From Hymenobacter sp. 15J16-1T3B (GTDB taxonomy: Bacteria > Bacteroidota > Bacteroidia > Cytophagales > Hymenobacteraceae): DNA of 64,000 nucleotides. Location of the stretch: NCBI RefSeq assembly GCF_020711235.1, contig NZ_JAJFAV010000011.1, positions 1 through 64,000 of the forward strand. The letters run 5' to 3'. Positions 1 to 7,885 of this stretch are shown here, one piece after another (the first letter of the stretch is position 1; each line of letters begins with the position of its first letter). The translations under genes and the position numbers were made by a program. Below the pieces are notes generated by a model that was not told the origin of the DNA, did no database searches, and was given only the letters and a program-made list of their open reading frames with translations.

Positions 1-362
1 GCTGGGGCCGGCGCGGCAGCTTCGGCGGGCGCGGCTTCAGCCGGCGCCGCCACGGGCTCGGCGGCGGGGGCTTCGGGCGCGGCTACCGCGGCGGCCGAGG
101 CCTTCACGGCCGATTGCACGCCGTTGCGGCCGCGGCGGGCGGGGGCGGCTGGGGGAGCGGCCGCGGCGGGCGCGGGGGCCGGCTCGCCGTCGGTGGCGAG
201 TTTGGCGGGCAGTTTGTCGAGGGGCGTTACGGCCTGTTGATCCAGAATCTTATAAATCAGGTCCTGCTTGCTCAGGCGGCGAAAATTGCCCACGTTCAGG
301 GATTCGGCAATTTCCTTCAGCTCGGACAACAACCGGTCCTTGAGCTCATCAATAGTGTACAT
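1..362 (-). CDS. rho: Transcription termination factor Rho, N-terminal part (cut by window edge)
   Basis: The frame begins MYTIDELKDRLLSELKEIAE and continues NVGNFRRLSKQDLIYKILD, the helical Rho N-terminal domain that precedes the RNA-binding cold-shock fold and the hexameric RNA-dependent ATPase. About 50 residues in, it turns into an Ala/Pro-rich stretch that runs off the left edge. A long low-complexity insertion between the N-terminal domain and the RNA-binding domain is usual for Bacteroidota Rho and is known in other high-G+C lineages. Only about 120 codons are visible; ATPase motifs are outside the window, so the identification rests on the N-terminal domain. The ATG at the right end gives the family-typical start. 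Rho would terminate transcripts at ends that lack intrinsic terminators. Confidence 0.85.
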   Translation of the reverse strand, partial: MYTIDELKDRLLSELKEIAESLNVGNFRRLSKQDLIYKILDQQAVTPLDKLPAKLATDGEPAPAPAAAAPPAAPARRGRNGVQSAVKASAAAVAAPEAPAAEPVAAPAEAAPAEAAAPAP

Positions 363-885
363 ATAACGGTACGGGGAGAAGAGAAATCGGGGTGGAAACG
401 CCCGGCGACGGCCGCGGAACTAGCTGGAATGATTCACTACGGCACAAAACCCAACGGAGCAGCAGCGCCAAACGCGCGGGCAGAGGTGGCAGGAAACAGC
501 GGGAGTTTGCGGGCGCCGGGACGACAGCGAAGCGGGTTCGGGGCGCGGCTCCCGGGAAGGAGCGGCCCGGCAGTTGGCGCCGGCTTGCTTCTGCAATGTT
601 ACGCAATACGCCCAAATGCCCCAACAGGATGCAGCATTTTTCTGAGCGGCTGGTAGAAATTCAACTTTGCGCCGCCGGGGAAAGTTCAGCCCGGGCTAGC
701 GGACTGATTTCCAGCACCGAAGCAGCCCTCCGGGTTAGGGCGCTGCGGGCCGTGCTTCCCTCTGCAAACGCGCTAATCGGCGCTGCCAGGGCCGAATACT
801 GCCCGGCAATGGTGAAAAGAGCCCGCAAGCCTGCGCCGCCGAAAACCGCTACTTTTGCCCCGACTCATTGTGTTTTGACTGCGTT
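363..885. other. Intergenic region between rho and serS
   Basis: This 523-base stretch separates divergent rho and serS and must hold both promoters. Open frames cross it on both strands, but they are Arg/Ala/Gly-rich, lack recognizable domains and look like by-products of high G+C. I see no exact TAnnTTTG element or strong hairpin. Rho leaders are often autoregulated by attenuation; nothing here shows that directly. Confidence 0.5.
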
Positions 886-2163
886 ATGCTGCAAGTTTCC
901 GTTCTGAAGGAGCAAACCGACCGCGTGCTGGCCGGCTTAGCGAAAAGGAATTTCCCCAACGCCGACGCCGAGGTGCAGCGCATCCTGGGCCTCGACCAGC
1001 GCCGCCGCCAGCTGCAAACCGAGCACGACTCGGCCCAGGCCGAAGCCAACAAGCTGGCCCAGCAGATCGGGGGCCTGATGAAGAGCGGCGACAAAGCCGG
1101 CGCCGAAACTTTGAAAGCCCGCACCGCCGAGCTGAAAGGCCAAACCAAAACCGCCGCCGAGGAGCTGACGCAGGTCGAAAAGGAGCTGCAGGATGCGCTC
1201 TACCGCATTCCGAACGTGCCGCACCAGAGCGTGCCCGCCGGCCGCTCGGCCGACGACAACGAGGTGGTGCGCGAAGTAGGCCAAAAGCCCGAGCTGCCCG
1301 CCGACGCGCAGCCGCACTGGGAACTGATCAAAAAGCTCGACATCATCGACTTCGAGCTGGGCAACAAGATTACCGGCGCGGGCTTCCCGGTGTACAAGGG
1401 CCAGGGCGCCCGCCTGCAGCGCGCGCTCATCAATTTCTTCCTGGAGCAGGCCCTCGACGCGGGCTACACCGAAATCCAGCCGCCCATCCTCATCAACGAG
1501 GCCTCGGGCTACGGCACCGGCCAGCTGCCCGACAAGGAAGGCCAGATGTACCACGCCACCGCCGACGACCTGTACTTGATTCCGACGGCGGAGGTGCCCA
1601 TCACCAACCTGTACCGCGACGAAATCATCCCGACGGAGCGCCTGCCCATTCGCAACACCGGCTACACGCCCTGCTTCCGCCGCGAAGCCGGCTCCTGGGG
1701 TGCCCACGTGCGCGGCCTGAACCGCCTGCACCAATTCGACAAGGTGGAAATCGTGCAGATTACCCGGCCCGAGGACAGCTACGCGGCCCTCGACGGCATG
1801 GTGGCCCACATCGAAGGCCTGCTGCAACAGCTGGGCCTGCCCTACCGCGTGCTGCGCCTCTGCGGCGGCGACATGGGCTTCACCTCGGCCCTGACCTTCG
1901 ACCTGGAAGTGTGGTCGGCGGCGCAGCAGCGCTGGCTGGAGGTCAGCTCGGCCTCGAACTTTGAAACCTACCAGGCCAACCGCCTGAAGCTGCGCTACCG
2001 CGACGAAAACAACAAAACGCAGCTGCTGCACACCTTGAACGGCTCGGCCCTGGCCCTGCCGCGCATCGTGGCCGCCTTGCTGGAAAACAACCAGCAACCC
2101 GACGGCACCATCAAGCTGCCCGAGGTGCTGCACCGCTACTGCGGCTTCCAGCAGCTGGGCTAA
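886..2163 (+). CDS. serS: Seryl-tRNA synthetase
   Basis: Class II aminoacyl-tRNA synthetase that charges tRNA-Ser with serine in the cytoplasm. The 425-residue product has an N-terminal helical hairpin (about residues 1-105) that binds the long variable arm of tRNA-Ser, then the catalytic domain. Motif 2 appears as PCFRREAGSWG, followed by RGLNRLHQFDKVE; motif 3 is seen in LNGSALALPRIVAALLE near the C-terminus. Length and order match the family. I chose the ATG giving MLQVSVLKEQTDRVLAGLAK because homologues start this way; an upstream ATG would add only six unsupported residues. An intrinsic terminator follows, so it is probably monocistronic. Confidence 0.97.
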   Translation: MLQVSVLKEQTDRVLAGLAKRNFPNADAEVQRILGLDQRRRQLQTEHDSAQAEANKLAQQIGGLMKSGDKAGAETLKARTAELKGQTKTAAEELTQVEKELQDALYRIPNVPHQSVPAGRSADDNEVVREVGQKPELPADAQPHWELIKKLDIIDFELGNKITGAGFPVYKGQGARLQRALINFFLEQALDAGYTEIQPPILINEASGYGTGQLPDKEGQMYHATADDLYLIPTAEVPITNLYRDEIIPTERLPIRNTGYTPCFRREAGSWGAHVRGLNRLHQFDKVEIVQITRPEDSYAALDGMVAHIEGLLQQLGLPYRVLRLCGGDMGFTSALTFDLEVWSAAQQRWLEVSSASNFETYQANRLKLRYRDENNKTQLLHTLNGSALALPRIVAALLENNQQPDGTIKLPEVLHRYCGFQQLG

Positions 2164-2177
2164 GACCTTGGTTTGCG

Positions 2178-2216
2178 CAAAAAAGGCCCGTCAGCTAATC
2201 TGACGGGCCTTTTTTG
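2178..2216 (+). terminator. Intrinsic terminator of serS
   Basis: A GGCCCGTCAG/CTGACGGGCC stem with a short loop is followed by a T-tract, 15-20 bases after the serS stop codon. A-rich sequence on the other side could make it work in both directions. Confidence 0.9.
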
Positions 2217-2227
2217 TTGATTGAAGC

Positions 2228-2334
2228 TCATGTCGAGCGCAGCCGAGACATTTCGGTGGATAGTAAGTTCCTTTCCTCAGGTTGATTACTACCTGCCGTC
2301 AGCACGCGAGATGTCTCGACAAGCTCGACATGAC
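2228..2334. repeat. Dispersed intergenic inverted repeat, copy A
   Basis: The left arm CATGTCGAGC...GAGACAT pairs with the right arm ATGTCTCGAC..GCTCGACATG across about 60 bases of spacer. Six intergenic copies of similar design occur in this window, most with outer ends GTCAT and ATGAC. No reading frame is supported. It resembles a REP/MITE-like palindromic unit, but no mobilizing gene is nearby. Confidence 0.7.
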
Positions 2335-2366
2335 GGGCTAATTGTTTCGTTTTGCGCCTTTAGCAC

Positions 2367-2636
2367 TTAGTACTCAGCAAACGACTGGTCGGCAAAGCAC
2401 CAGAGCCACCGTTCCCCGGGCTCGGCCGACGCCACGACGGGGTGCTGCGTGGCGTGGAAGTGCTTGGTTGCGTGCTTGTTCTTGGAGTCGTCGCAGCAGC
2501 CGACGTGGCCGCACTCCTGGCACACGCGCAGGTGCACCCAGGTGTCGCCCATGGCCAGGCACTCGGCGCAGGCGTGGGTGGCAGCGGGCGTGATGTGGTC
2601 GAGGGCGCGGAGGTGGGCGCAAAGTTTGGGTTCCAT
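2367..2636 (-). CDS. UBP-type zinc finger protein
   Basis: A small 89-residue cytoplasmic protein that is almost entirely one UBP-type (ZnF-UBP) zinc finger. The Cys/His series is visible: CAHL, ACAECLAMGDTWVHLRVC, ECGHVGCC, then KHATKHFHATQHP and a final WLWCFAD. In eukaryotes this fold binds the ubiquitin C-terminus; solo bacterial versions have no settled role. It lies 13 bases downstream of the osmC-like gene on the same strand, so the two are probably co-transcribed, suggesting a shared stress setting. The start is a clear ATG. The family call is strong, the function open. Confidence 0.88.
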   Translation of the reverse strand: MEPKLCAHLRALDHITPAATHACAECLAMGDTWVHLRVCQECGHVGCCDDSKNKHATKHFHATQHPVVASAEPGERWLWCFADQSFAEY

Positions 2637-2649
2637 GGCGAGTCGTGAA

Positions 2650-3123
2650 TTAGGCGGGAAAGGAGGCTTCGGCGGGCAGCAGTGTGGTGCTGATGCGCAC
2701 GCCGGCCATGAGGGTTTTCTGCACCGGGCACTTATGCGAAATCTGCTCCAGGCGCTGGCGCTGCTCCTCGCTCAACTCCCCGAGCAGGCGCAGCTCCTTG
2801 TGCACTTCGTCCATGCGGGCGTCGCCGGATTCGCAGGCTTCGCAGTCGACCACGTGCACGCGCCGGTGGCGCAGGCGCACTTCGATGCCGGTGAGCGGCC
2901 ACTTTTTCTGGGTGGCGTAGAGGCGCAGGGTAATGGCAGTGCAGGCGCCCAGGGCCGAGAGCAGCATGTCGTAGGGCGTGGGGCCGCGGTCCTGGCCGCC
3001 CACGTTTTCGGGCTCGTCGAGGACGAAGGTGTGGCGGCCGGCCTGCACGTCGGCCAGCAGGGCATCGGCGCCGACGCGCACCACGACGGTGTGCGGCTCG
3101 GCTGAGGTGAGGGCAGTTTCCAT
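2650..3123 (-). CDS. OsmC/Ohr family peroxiredoxin-like protein
   Basis: A 157-residue OsmC-fold protein; members reduce organic or fatty-acid hydroperoxides through two cysteines. The first Cys lies in LLSALGACTAITLRLYA and the second in ISHKCPVQKTL, the standard OsmC pair. The early segment GGQDRGPTPYDMLLSALGAC is the family signature. I start at the ATG (METALT...) rather than an in-frame TTG three codons upstream. It probably heads a two-gene operon with the UBP finger gene. The substrate cannot be read from sequence. Confidence 0.9.
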   Translation of the reverse strand: METALTSAEPHTVVVRVGADALLADVQAGRHTFVLDEPENVGGQDRGPTPYDMLLSALGACTAITLRLYATQKKWPLTGIEVRLRHRRVHVVDCEACESGDARMDEVHKELRLLGELSEEQRQRLEQISHKCPVQKTLMAGVRISTTLLPAEASFPA

Positions 3124-3276
3124 GGGCGGCAAGGCAGAAAAAGATTGACGCCCAAAAGGTAGCCATTGGCCCGGCTACGGCGGTATTGCGGCCCAACTTT
3201 TGGCGCAGCGCCCTCAAAAGCTGGACTGTTACGCCCAGGTTTCCTATCTTGATACGACCACCAACGCCCGTTGCCG

Positions 3277-3573
3277 ATGCTCACCGCTACCGACTCAGCC
3301 CGCCGCCCGCCGCTTTCCCAGCTCCTGCAGCAGCGCGCCGCCCTGCTCACCAACCTGCCTCTGACCACCGAGCAACTGGCCGAGCTGTTCGGCTACCTGG
3401 CCCCGCGCCTGGCCCTGCAGGGCTGCGACCATACCCTGGGCCACACCCGCTGCTTTGCCGCGGCGCACGGCCTGCGCTTCGAGGCGCTGCGCCAGTTTCT
3501 GGGGCGCCACGGCGGCACCTGCGACTGCGCCGTGCTGACTGCCGTGGAGGCCCGCTACGCCGCCATTCTCTAA
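3277..3573 (+). CDS. DUF2695-like small protein
   Basis: A 98-residue protein with the arrangement GCDHTLGHTRCFA...FLGRHGGTCDCAVLTAVE, which I recognise as DUF2695: an N-terminal CDHT motif and a C-terminal G-G-x-CDC motif. The cysteines and histidine could bind a metal; that is inference. A TATCTTG motif 26 bases upstream of the ATG fits the -7 element used elsewhere here. Its stop lies only 10 bases from the stop of the convergent glycosyltransferase gene. Function unknown. Confidence 0.72.
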   Translation: MLTATDSARRPPLSQLLQQRAALLTNLPLTTEQLAELFGYLAPRLALQGCDHTLGHTRCFAAAHGLRFEALRQFLGRHGGTCDCAVLTAVEARYAAIL

Positions 3574-3583
3574 CTGCTCCGGG

Positions 3584-4654
3584 CTAGCGCGCGTCGCGCC
3601 AGGGCGGCAGGTCCAGGTCGAAGCGGATGTCGCGCATGCAGCGAAAGTGGCCTTGCGGGCACTTGTCGTAGCCGATTTTCGAACAGGGCCGGCAACTCAG
3701 CCCTTCTACTTCCAGCACCCGAAACTCGGTGCGGAAGGGGTACATGCCAAACTCCGGCACCGTGTTGCCCCACACGCTGAAGATTTCCTTGTTGAACGCC
3801 GCCGCAATGTGCATCAGCCCCGTGTCGTGGCTGACGACGAGCTGCGCCTGCCGCACCAACGAGGCGGACTGGTGCAGCGAGAACCGCCCGCAGGCGTTGT
3901 AAATCAGGGTTTGCGTAACCGGCAGTGCGTTCTTGTCGAAGTAATGCGCCCGCGGCGAGAGGCCGTGCGGGGTAATGCCCATGGGTTCGGCCGCTTGCTC
4001 GGCGTGTTCGAAGTGCAGCTCCACTACGTGACCGGTGCTTTCGTCTTCAGGGCCGCCGAGCAGCACCACCGGCCGCCGCAGCTGCGCGCACAGCTCAATA
4101 ATGCGCTCCACCGGCAGGCGCTTGGTGGCGTGCTGCGCCCCGATGGCAAAGGCCACGTAGCCGCGCTGAAACGCCGGGGGCAGCGTGTCGGCCACGCTTA
4201 CCTCCTGCCCGGCCGGAATGAAGTAGTCGAGGCCGCGGCCGTCGTCGTGCACGCCTAGCGGGGCGGCCGCCTCCAGGTAGCGCTGCACGATGTGCACCCG
4301 CGGCAGCACGTCCCACTTCCAGTTTACCAGCAGCCACTTGCGCCAGTTCAACTTATCGAAGGAGGCGCCGGGCACGCCCAGCTGCAGCTTGATGAGCAGG
4401 GTGCGCAGGTTGTGGTGCAGGTCGACGACGAAATCAAACCGCTCGGCGCGCAGCTCCTTCACCAGCTCGCTCAGCTTGCCGGTGAGCGTATGCACTTTGT
4501 CGACGTAGGGGTTGGCTTCGAGCAGGCCGCGGTAGGCGGGCTTGGTGCAGTAGTGCACCACGGCGCCCGGCACCTGCTGCTTCAGGGCCCGCACCACCGG
4601 CGTGGTCAGCACGATGTCGCCGATGGACGAAAAGCGCAGGACGAGAATCTTCAT
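3584..4654 (-). CDS. Glycosyltransferase family 9 (heptosyltransferase-like)
   Basis: A 356-residue GT-B-fold enzyme of the ADP-heptose:LPS heptosyltransferase family. It starts MKILVLRFSSIGDIVLTTPV, the standard GT9 opening, and has the donor-site segment VVSHDTGLMHIAAAFNKE in the C-terminal half. It should transfer a sugar onto a lipid A-core-type acceptor at the inner membrane. The C-terminus carries a cysteine cluster, CRPCSKIGYDKCPQGHFRC, shared with the second GT9 gene near 15 kb. No other LPS genes adjoin it. The exact sugar is undetermined. Confidence 0.9.
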   Translation of the reverse strand: MKILVLRFSSIGDIVLTTPVVRALKQQVPGAVVHYCTKPAYRGLLEANPYVDKVHTLTGKLSELVKELRAERFDFVVDLHHNLRTLLIKLQLGVPGASFDKLNWRKWLLVNWKWDVLPRVHIVQRYLEAAAPLGVHDDGRGLDYFIPAGQEVSVADTLPPAFQRGYVAFAIGAQHATKRLPVERIIELCAQLRRPVVLLGGPEDESTGHVVELHFEHAEQAAEPMGITPHGLSPRAHYFDKNALPVTQTLIYNACGRFSLHQSASLVRQAQLVVSHDTGLMHIAAAFNKEIFSVWGNTVPEFGMYPFRTEFRVLEVEGLSCRPCSKIGYDKCPQGHFRCMRDIRFDLDLPPWRDAR

Positions 4655-4828
4655 TGCAGTTCAGTGGCTGGCGCCGGCATAGCCGCTTCCGCGGTGAGGC
4701 CGGCGCCGGGTATAAAGCAGGTGTTCAGCCTGCACGGGGCCGTTGCCACGGCGTGTTGCGGCCAATGCAGCCGGCCCGGTTGAGTAACTGTCGCTGGGCG
4801 CGTCGGCCCCAACCGCATAACGTCGGGG

Positions 4829-6604
4829 CTAGCCAAACAGTGGCCCGTAGTCAGTGGCTTTTTTGCCACCGCCGCCTTTGGGGCTACCGAATTTCACTGC
4901 CTTTTCGCGGCGCTGGCGGAAGTATTCGTCCAGCTCGCCCACGGTCAGGGCGTTGAGCGTCATGGCTGCCGTCAGGCCGCCTTTGCGGCCCTGCAGCACG
5001 CCGTAGGCCATGTCGGCGTAGCCATCGGTGTGGTGGGCGTCGGGGTTGATGCTCATGCGCACGCCCTTTTCCATGCAGCGGCGCACCCACTGCCAGTCGA
5101 TGTCGAGGCGCCAGGGGTTGGCGTTGATTTCGATGGCCACCTGGTGCTCGGCGCAGGCGTCGATGACGGCTTCGTAGTCGATGGGGTAGCCTTCGCGGCG
5201 CAGCAGCAGGCGGCCGGTGGGGTGGCCCAGCATGGTGCAGTACGGGTTCTGAATGGCGCGCAGCAGCCGCTCGGTGGCGCGCTCCTGGTCCATTTTCAGC
5301 CCCGAGTGCACCGAGGCCACGATGAAGTCAAACTCGGCCAGCACCTCGTCGGGGTAGTCGAGCGAGCCGTCGGCCAGGATGTCGGACTCGATGCCCTTGA
5401 AAATGCGGAACGGGCCCAACTCCCGGTTCAGCTGCTCGATTTCGCGGTGCTGCTCGCGCACCCGCTCGATGCTGAGGCCTCCGGCGTAGTGCGCGGCGCG
5501 GGAATGGTCGCAGATGCCGAGGTACTGGTAGCCGTGGTCGCGCAGGAACTCGGCCATCTGGCGCAGGGAGTGGGCGCCGTCGGAGTAGGTGCTGTGGTTG
5601 TGCAGGGAGCCGCGCAAATCCTGCTCGGTGAGCAAGGTGGGCAACTTGCCGGCCGCTGCTTCCTCGATTTCGCCCTGGCCTTCGCGCATTTCGGGCTCCA
5701 CGTACTGCAGCCCGGCGGTTTCGTAAATGGCCTGCTCCGAGAAAAAGCGCGTGGTGCGCACCAGCCGCCGCAGCGTGGGCGCAGGGGCCTTGGCCGGCAG
5801 CGGGGCCGTCAGGTGCGCTTCGGCACCGGTCTGCAGAAACAGGCAGCCGATGAAGTCCTCCGGCTTGGCCAGCTGCACTTCTACTTTCACGCCCGACTGC
5901 GTGGCCGTGCCGCGCCAGGCAAAGGGGCCCGAAGCAGCTTCATCGGCGGCCAGCCCGTCGATGCCCGCCAGGATTTCGTGGGCCTGCCAGGGCTGGTTCG
6001 TGCCCACCACCACGCGCACCGTCTCGACCACCGGCAGGGCGCGGCGCACTTCGCCGGCCACGGCCACCTGCTCGGTGCGCAGCCCCTGTTGCAGCAACTC
6101 CACTAGTTGGCGGCCCAGCTCCTGGCCCTGGTTGATGAGCACCTTGCCGCGGCTTTGGGCGGTGAATTCCAGCGCGGCCAGGATGGCGTCCTGGGTTTTG
6201 GCGCCGAAGCCCTTCAGCGCGCTGACGCGGTTTTGCTCGGCCGCTTCGCGCAGCGCGTCCACCGACTCGATGCCCAGCTCCCGCCACAGCGCGCGGATTT
6301 TCTTCGGGCCGATGCCTTTGATATTGAGCATGTCGACCACGCCGGGCGGAGTGGCACGCTGCAGGCGGTCCAGCTCGGGGAAGGTGCCGGTGCTCAGCAG
6401 GGCCTGGGCGGCCTGCGCGGCGCTTTTGCCGAGGCCGCCGGTGGTGGTGAATTCGCTCGGGTCGAGGTCGGCAAGGGGGACGTCGAGGCGGTCGACGGCG
6501 GCGGCGGCGCCTTCGTAGGCGCGCACTTTGAACGGGTTTTCGTCGTGCAGCTCCAGCAGTTGGGCCATCAGCCGGAAGGCACGAATCAGGGCGCGGTTGT
6601 CCAA
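4829..6604 (-). CDS. polX: PolX-type protein: HhH/Pol-beta-like region plus PHP domain
   Basis: 591 residues: N-terminal 8-kDa-like/HhH region (residues 1-150, with IKGIGPKKIRALW near 95-107), a nucleotidyltransferase-like region (about 150-315) and a C-terminal PHP phosphoesterase domain (about 330-575). PHP metal motifs are intact: HNHSTYSD at 335-342, GICDHS near 363, LGHPTGR and NPDAHH. Bacterial PolX acts in gap-filling repair with PHP-dependent 3'-5' exonuclease. The segment matching GSxRR..xxxGDxDxL reads GEVRRALPVVETVRVVV, so both first catalytic aspartates are replaced and polymerase activity is doubtful. The start appears to be TTG (MDNRALIRAFRLMAQLLELH); no ATG fits the conserved N-terminus. 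Confidence 0.92.
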   Translation of the reverse strand: MDNRALIRAFRLMAQLLELHDENPFKVRAYEGAAAAVDRLDVPLADLDPSEFTTTGGLGKSAAQAAQALLSTGTFPELDRLQRATPPGVVDMLNIKGIGPKKIRALWRELGIESVDALREAAEQNRVSALKGFGAKTQDAILAALEFTAQSRGKVLINQGQELGRQLVELLQQGLRTEQVAVAGEVRRALPVVETVRVVVGTNQPWQAHEILAGIDGLAADEAASGPFAWRGTATQSGVKVEVQLAKPEDFIGCLFLQTGAEAHLTAPLPAKAPAPTLRRLVRTTRFFSEQAIYETAGLQYVEPEMREGQGEIEEAAAGKLPTLLTEQDLRGSLHNHSTYSDGAHSLRQMAEFLRDHGYQYLGICDHSRAAHYAGGLSIERVREQHREIEQLNRELGPFRIFKGIESDILADGSLDYPDEVLAEFDFIVASVHSGLKMDQERATERLLRAIQNPYCTMLGHPTGRLLLRREGYPIDYEAVIDACAEHQVAIEINANPWRLDIDWQWVRRCMEKGVRMSINPDAHHTDGYADMAYGVLQGRKGGLTAAMTLNALTVGELDEYFRQRREKAVKFGSPKGGGGKKATDYGPLFG

Positions 6605-6713
6605 GGTAATGCGGGGTTTGGGGCGGTAAAGCTACTACGCAAAACGCGGCGGCCGCGGCGGCCCGCGGCTCAAGTTCTGCCCGAAGCCGCGCCGCTTGCG
6701 TAAGTTAGCAGCC

Positions 6714-7115
6714 ATGCGTTACCCCGTTCTCCTCTTCGTGCTCAGCAGCCTGCTGCTGCTGGCCAGCACCTGCCGCACCGACACCAAAACCAGCGTGCAA
6801 CAACAGCAGCTGAACCTGCTCACGCGCACCTGGCTGCACTCCCACGAGGAAGACCAGGCCGACGTGCTGGTGTACCGGCCCAACACCTACAACTTTCCGC
6901 CCTCGCGCGGACGCACCGGCATCGGGTTCGACCAGAACGGCTTGTTTACGCAGTACGACATTGCGCCCACCGACGGCGTGCAAGGCCGCAAGGGCCAGTG
7001 GATGGTGATGGACGAGCACACGCTGCGCATCACCCTCGACGACAAGCAAGACCCGCCCTACCTGCTCGAAATTGTCTCGCTCGACGACAAAATGCTGAAG
7101 GTGCGGCGCAAGTAA
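6714..7115 (+). CDS. Small exported protein, lipocalin-like size, unknown function
   Basis: A 133-residue protein with a hydrophobic N-terminus, MRYPVLLFVLSSLLLLASTC. A Cys follows the hydrophobic stretch, so it could be a lipoprotein, but the residues before it (AST) are not an ideal lipobox. The mature part has a pattern of short beta-prone segments (TWLHSHEED, WMVMDEHTLRITLDD, LLEIVSLDDKMLKVRRK) like small lipocalin-like domains of Bacteroidota, which is an impression, not a firm match. It is divergent from polX. A TTG upstream could extend the frame; the ATG before the hydrophobic segment is the sensible start. Confidence 0.7.
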   Translation: MRYPVLLFVLSSLLLLASTCRTDTKTSVQQQQLNLLTRTWLHSHEEDQADVLVYRPNTYNFPPSRGRTGIGFDQNGLFTQYDIAPTDGVQGRKGQWMVMDEHTLRITLDDKQDPPYLLEIVSLDDKMLKVRRK

Positions 7116-7130
7116 TCAGGCAGGATCAGT

Positions 7131-7190
7131 AGAAGTGCAAAAGAACGTCATTCCTCGACTGCGCTCGGAATGACGTTCTTTTGCACTTCT
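7131..7190. repeat. Dispersed inverted repeat, copy B (24-bp perfect stem)
   Basis: AGAAGTGCAAAAGAACGTCA begins a 24-base arm whose exact reverse complement follows a 12-base loop (TCGACTGCGCTC). It lies 15 bases after the stop of the preceding gene and is followed by GTTTTCTCTT, so it could end transcription. The inner part GTCATTCC...GGAATGAC is shared in style with the other intergenic repeats. Confidence 0.8.
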
Positions 7191-7215
7191 GTTTTCTCTT
7201 AATTCCCGAGAACAA

Positions 7216-7623
7216 GTGAACTTCTGGCTCGTCAAATCCGAACCTTCCGCCTACTCCTTTGCCGACCTCGAACGGGACGGCCGCACCGACTGGACCGGCG
7301 TACGCAACCACCAAGCCCGCGCCTGCCTGGCCCGCATGCAGCCCGACGACCTGGTGCTCGTGTACCACAGCGTGACCGATAAGGAAGTGGTGGGCGTGGC
7401 CCGGGTGGTGGGCGCCCCCGCCCCCGACCGCACCGCGGAGCCCGGCACGCCTTGGGTAGCCGTGGACCTGGCGCCGCACCAGCGCCTGCCGCGCCCCGTA
7501 TCCCTGGCCGCCATCAAGGCCGATGCGCGCCTGCAGCAGATCGGGTTGCTGCGCCAGTCGCGGCTGTCGGTGATGTCGCTCACGCCGGAGGAATTCGACC
7601 TGGTGCTGGCCTTGGGGCACTAG
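7216..7623 (+). CDS. EVE domain-containing protein
   Basis: A 135-residue single-domain protein. MNFWLVKSEPSAYSFADLER, then TDWTGVRNHQARACLARM and DDLVLVYHS, are hallmarks of the EVE family (thymocyte nuclear protein 1-like), a PUA-related fold that reads modified bases in nucleic acid. Start is GTG: no in-frame ATG precedes the conserved NFWLVKSEP. A strong terminator follows and a palindromic repeat precedes it, so it is likely transcribed alone. Elsewhere in the window a solo SRA domain, another modified-base reader, is present; no link is shown. Confidence 0.92.
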   Translation: MNFWLVKSEPSAYSFADLERDGRTDWTGVRNHQARACLARMQPDDLVLVYHSVTDKEVVGVARVVGAPAPDRTAEPGTPWVAVDLAPHQRLPRPVSLAAIKADARLQQIGLLRQSRLSVMSLTPEEFDLVLALGH

Positions 7624-7643
7624 CCGCCCGGCACTTGGCTTCG

Positions 7644-7681
7644 ACGGCCGGCCTGCAGCCCGCAGGCCGGCCGTTTTTTTT
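7644..7681 (+). terminator. Intrinsic terminator of the EVE gene
   Basis: A perfect 13-bp stem, ACGGCCGGCCTGC paired with GCAGGCCGGCCGT around a 5-base loop, runs into eight T's, about 20 bases after the stop codon. Confidence 0.92.
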
Positions 7682-7885
7682 CCGGGAGGCGCCAAGCGGC
7701 GAAAATGGGCGCCTTTTGCTGGATAAAGACGCAGCTTCGGGGGCTACTTTGCTCGTATTCAGCGGGCCGCTTGTGCACTCTGCCCGGTGGCGGCATCTAG
7801 TAGGTACTGCGCCGCGCCGGTCGTGCGGCTTTTGGCCCGATTTGCCGTATTTTAGCTATCCGCGCCCCGCGTCTTTCCCACCGCC

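Noticed and set aside
937-2133. Long open frame antisense to serS
   Set aside because: It has the repetitive Val/Gly/Ala/Leu composition of a G+C-rich shadow frame; serS on the other strand is certain. The same applies to long antisense frames over pepP, dnaE, polX and the DUF4249 genes.
2228-2334. Insertion sequence
   Set aside because: There is no transposase frame and the unit is too short; it fits a non-autonomous palindromic repeat.
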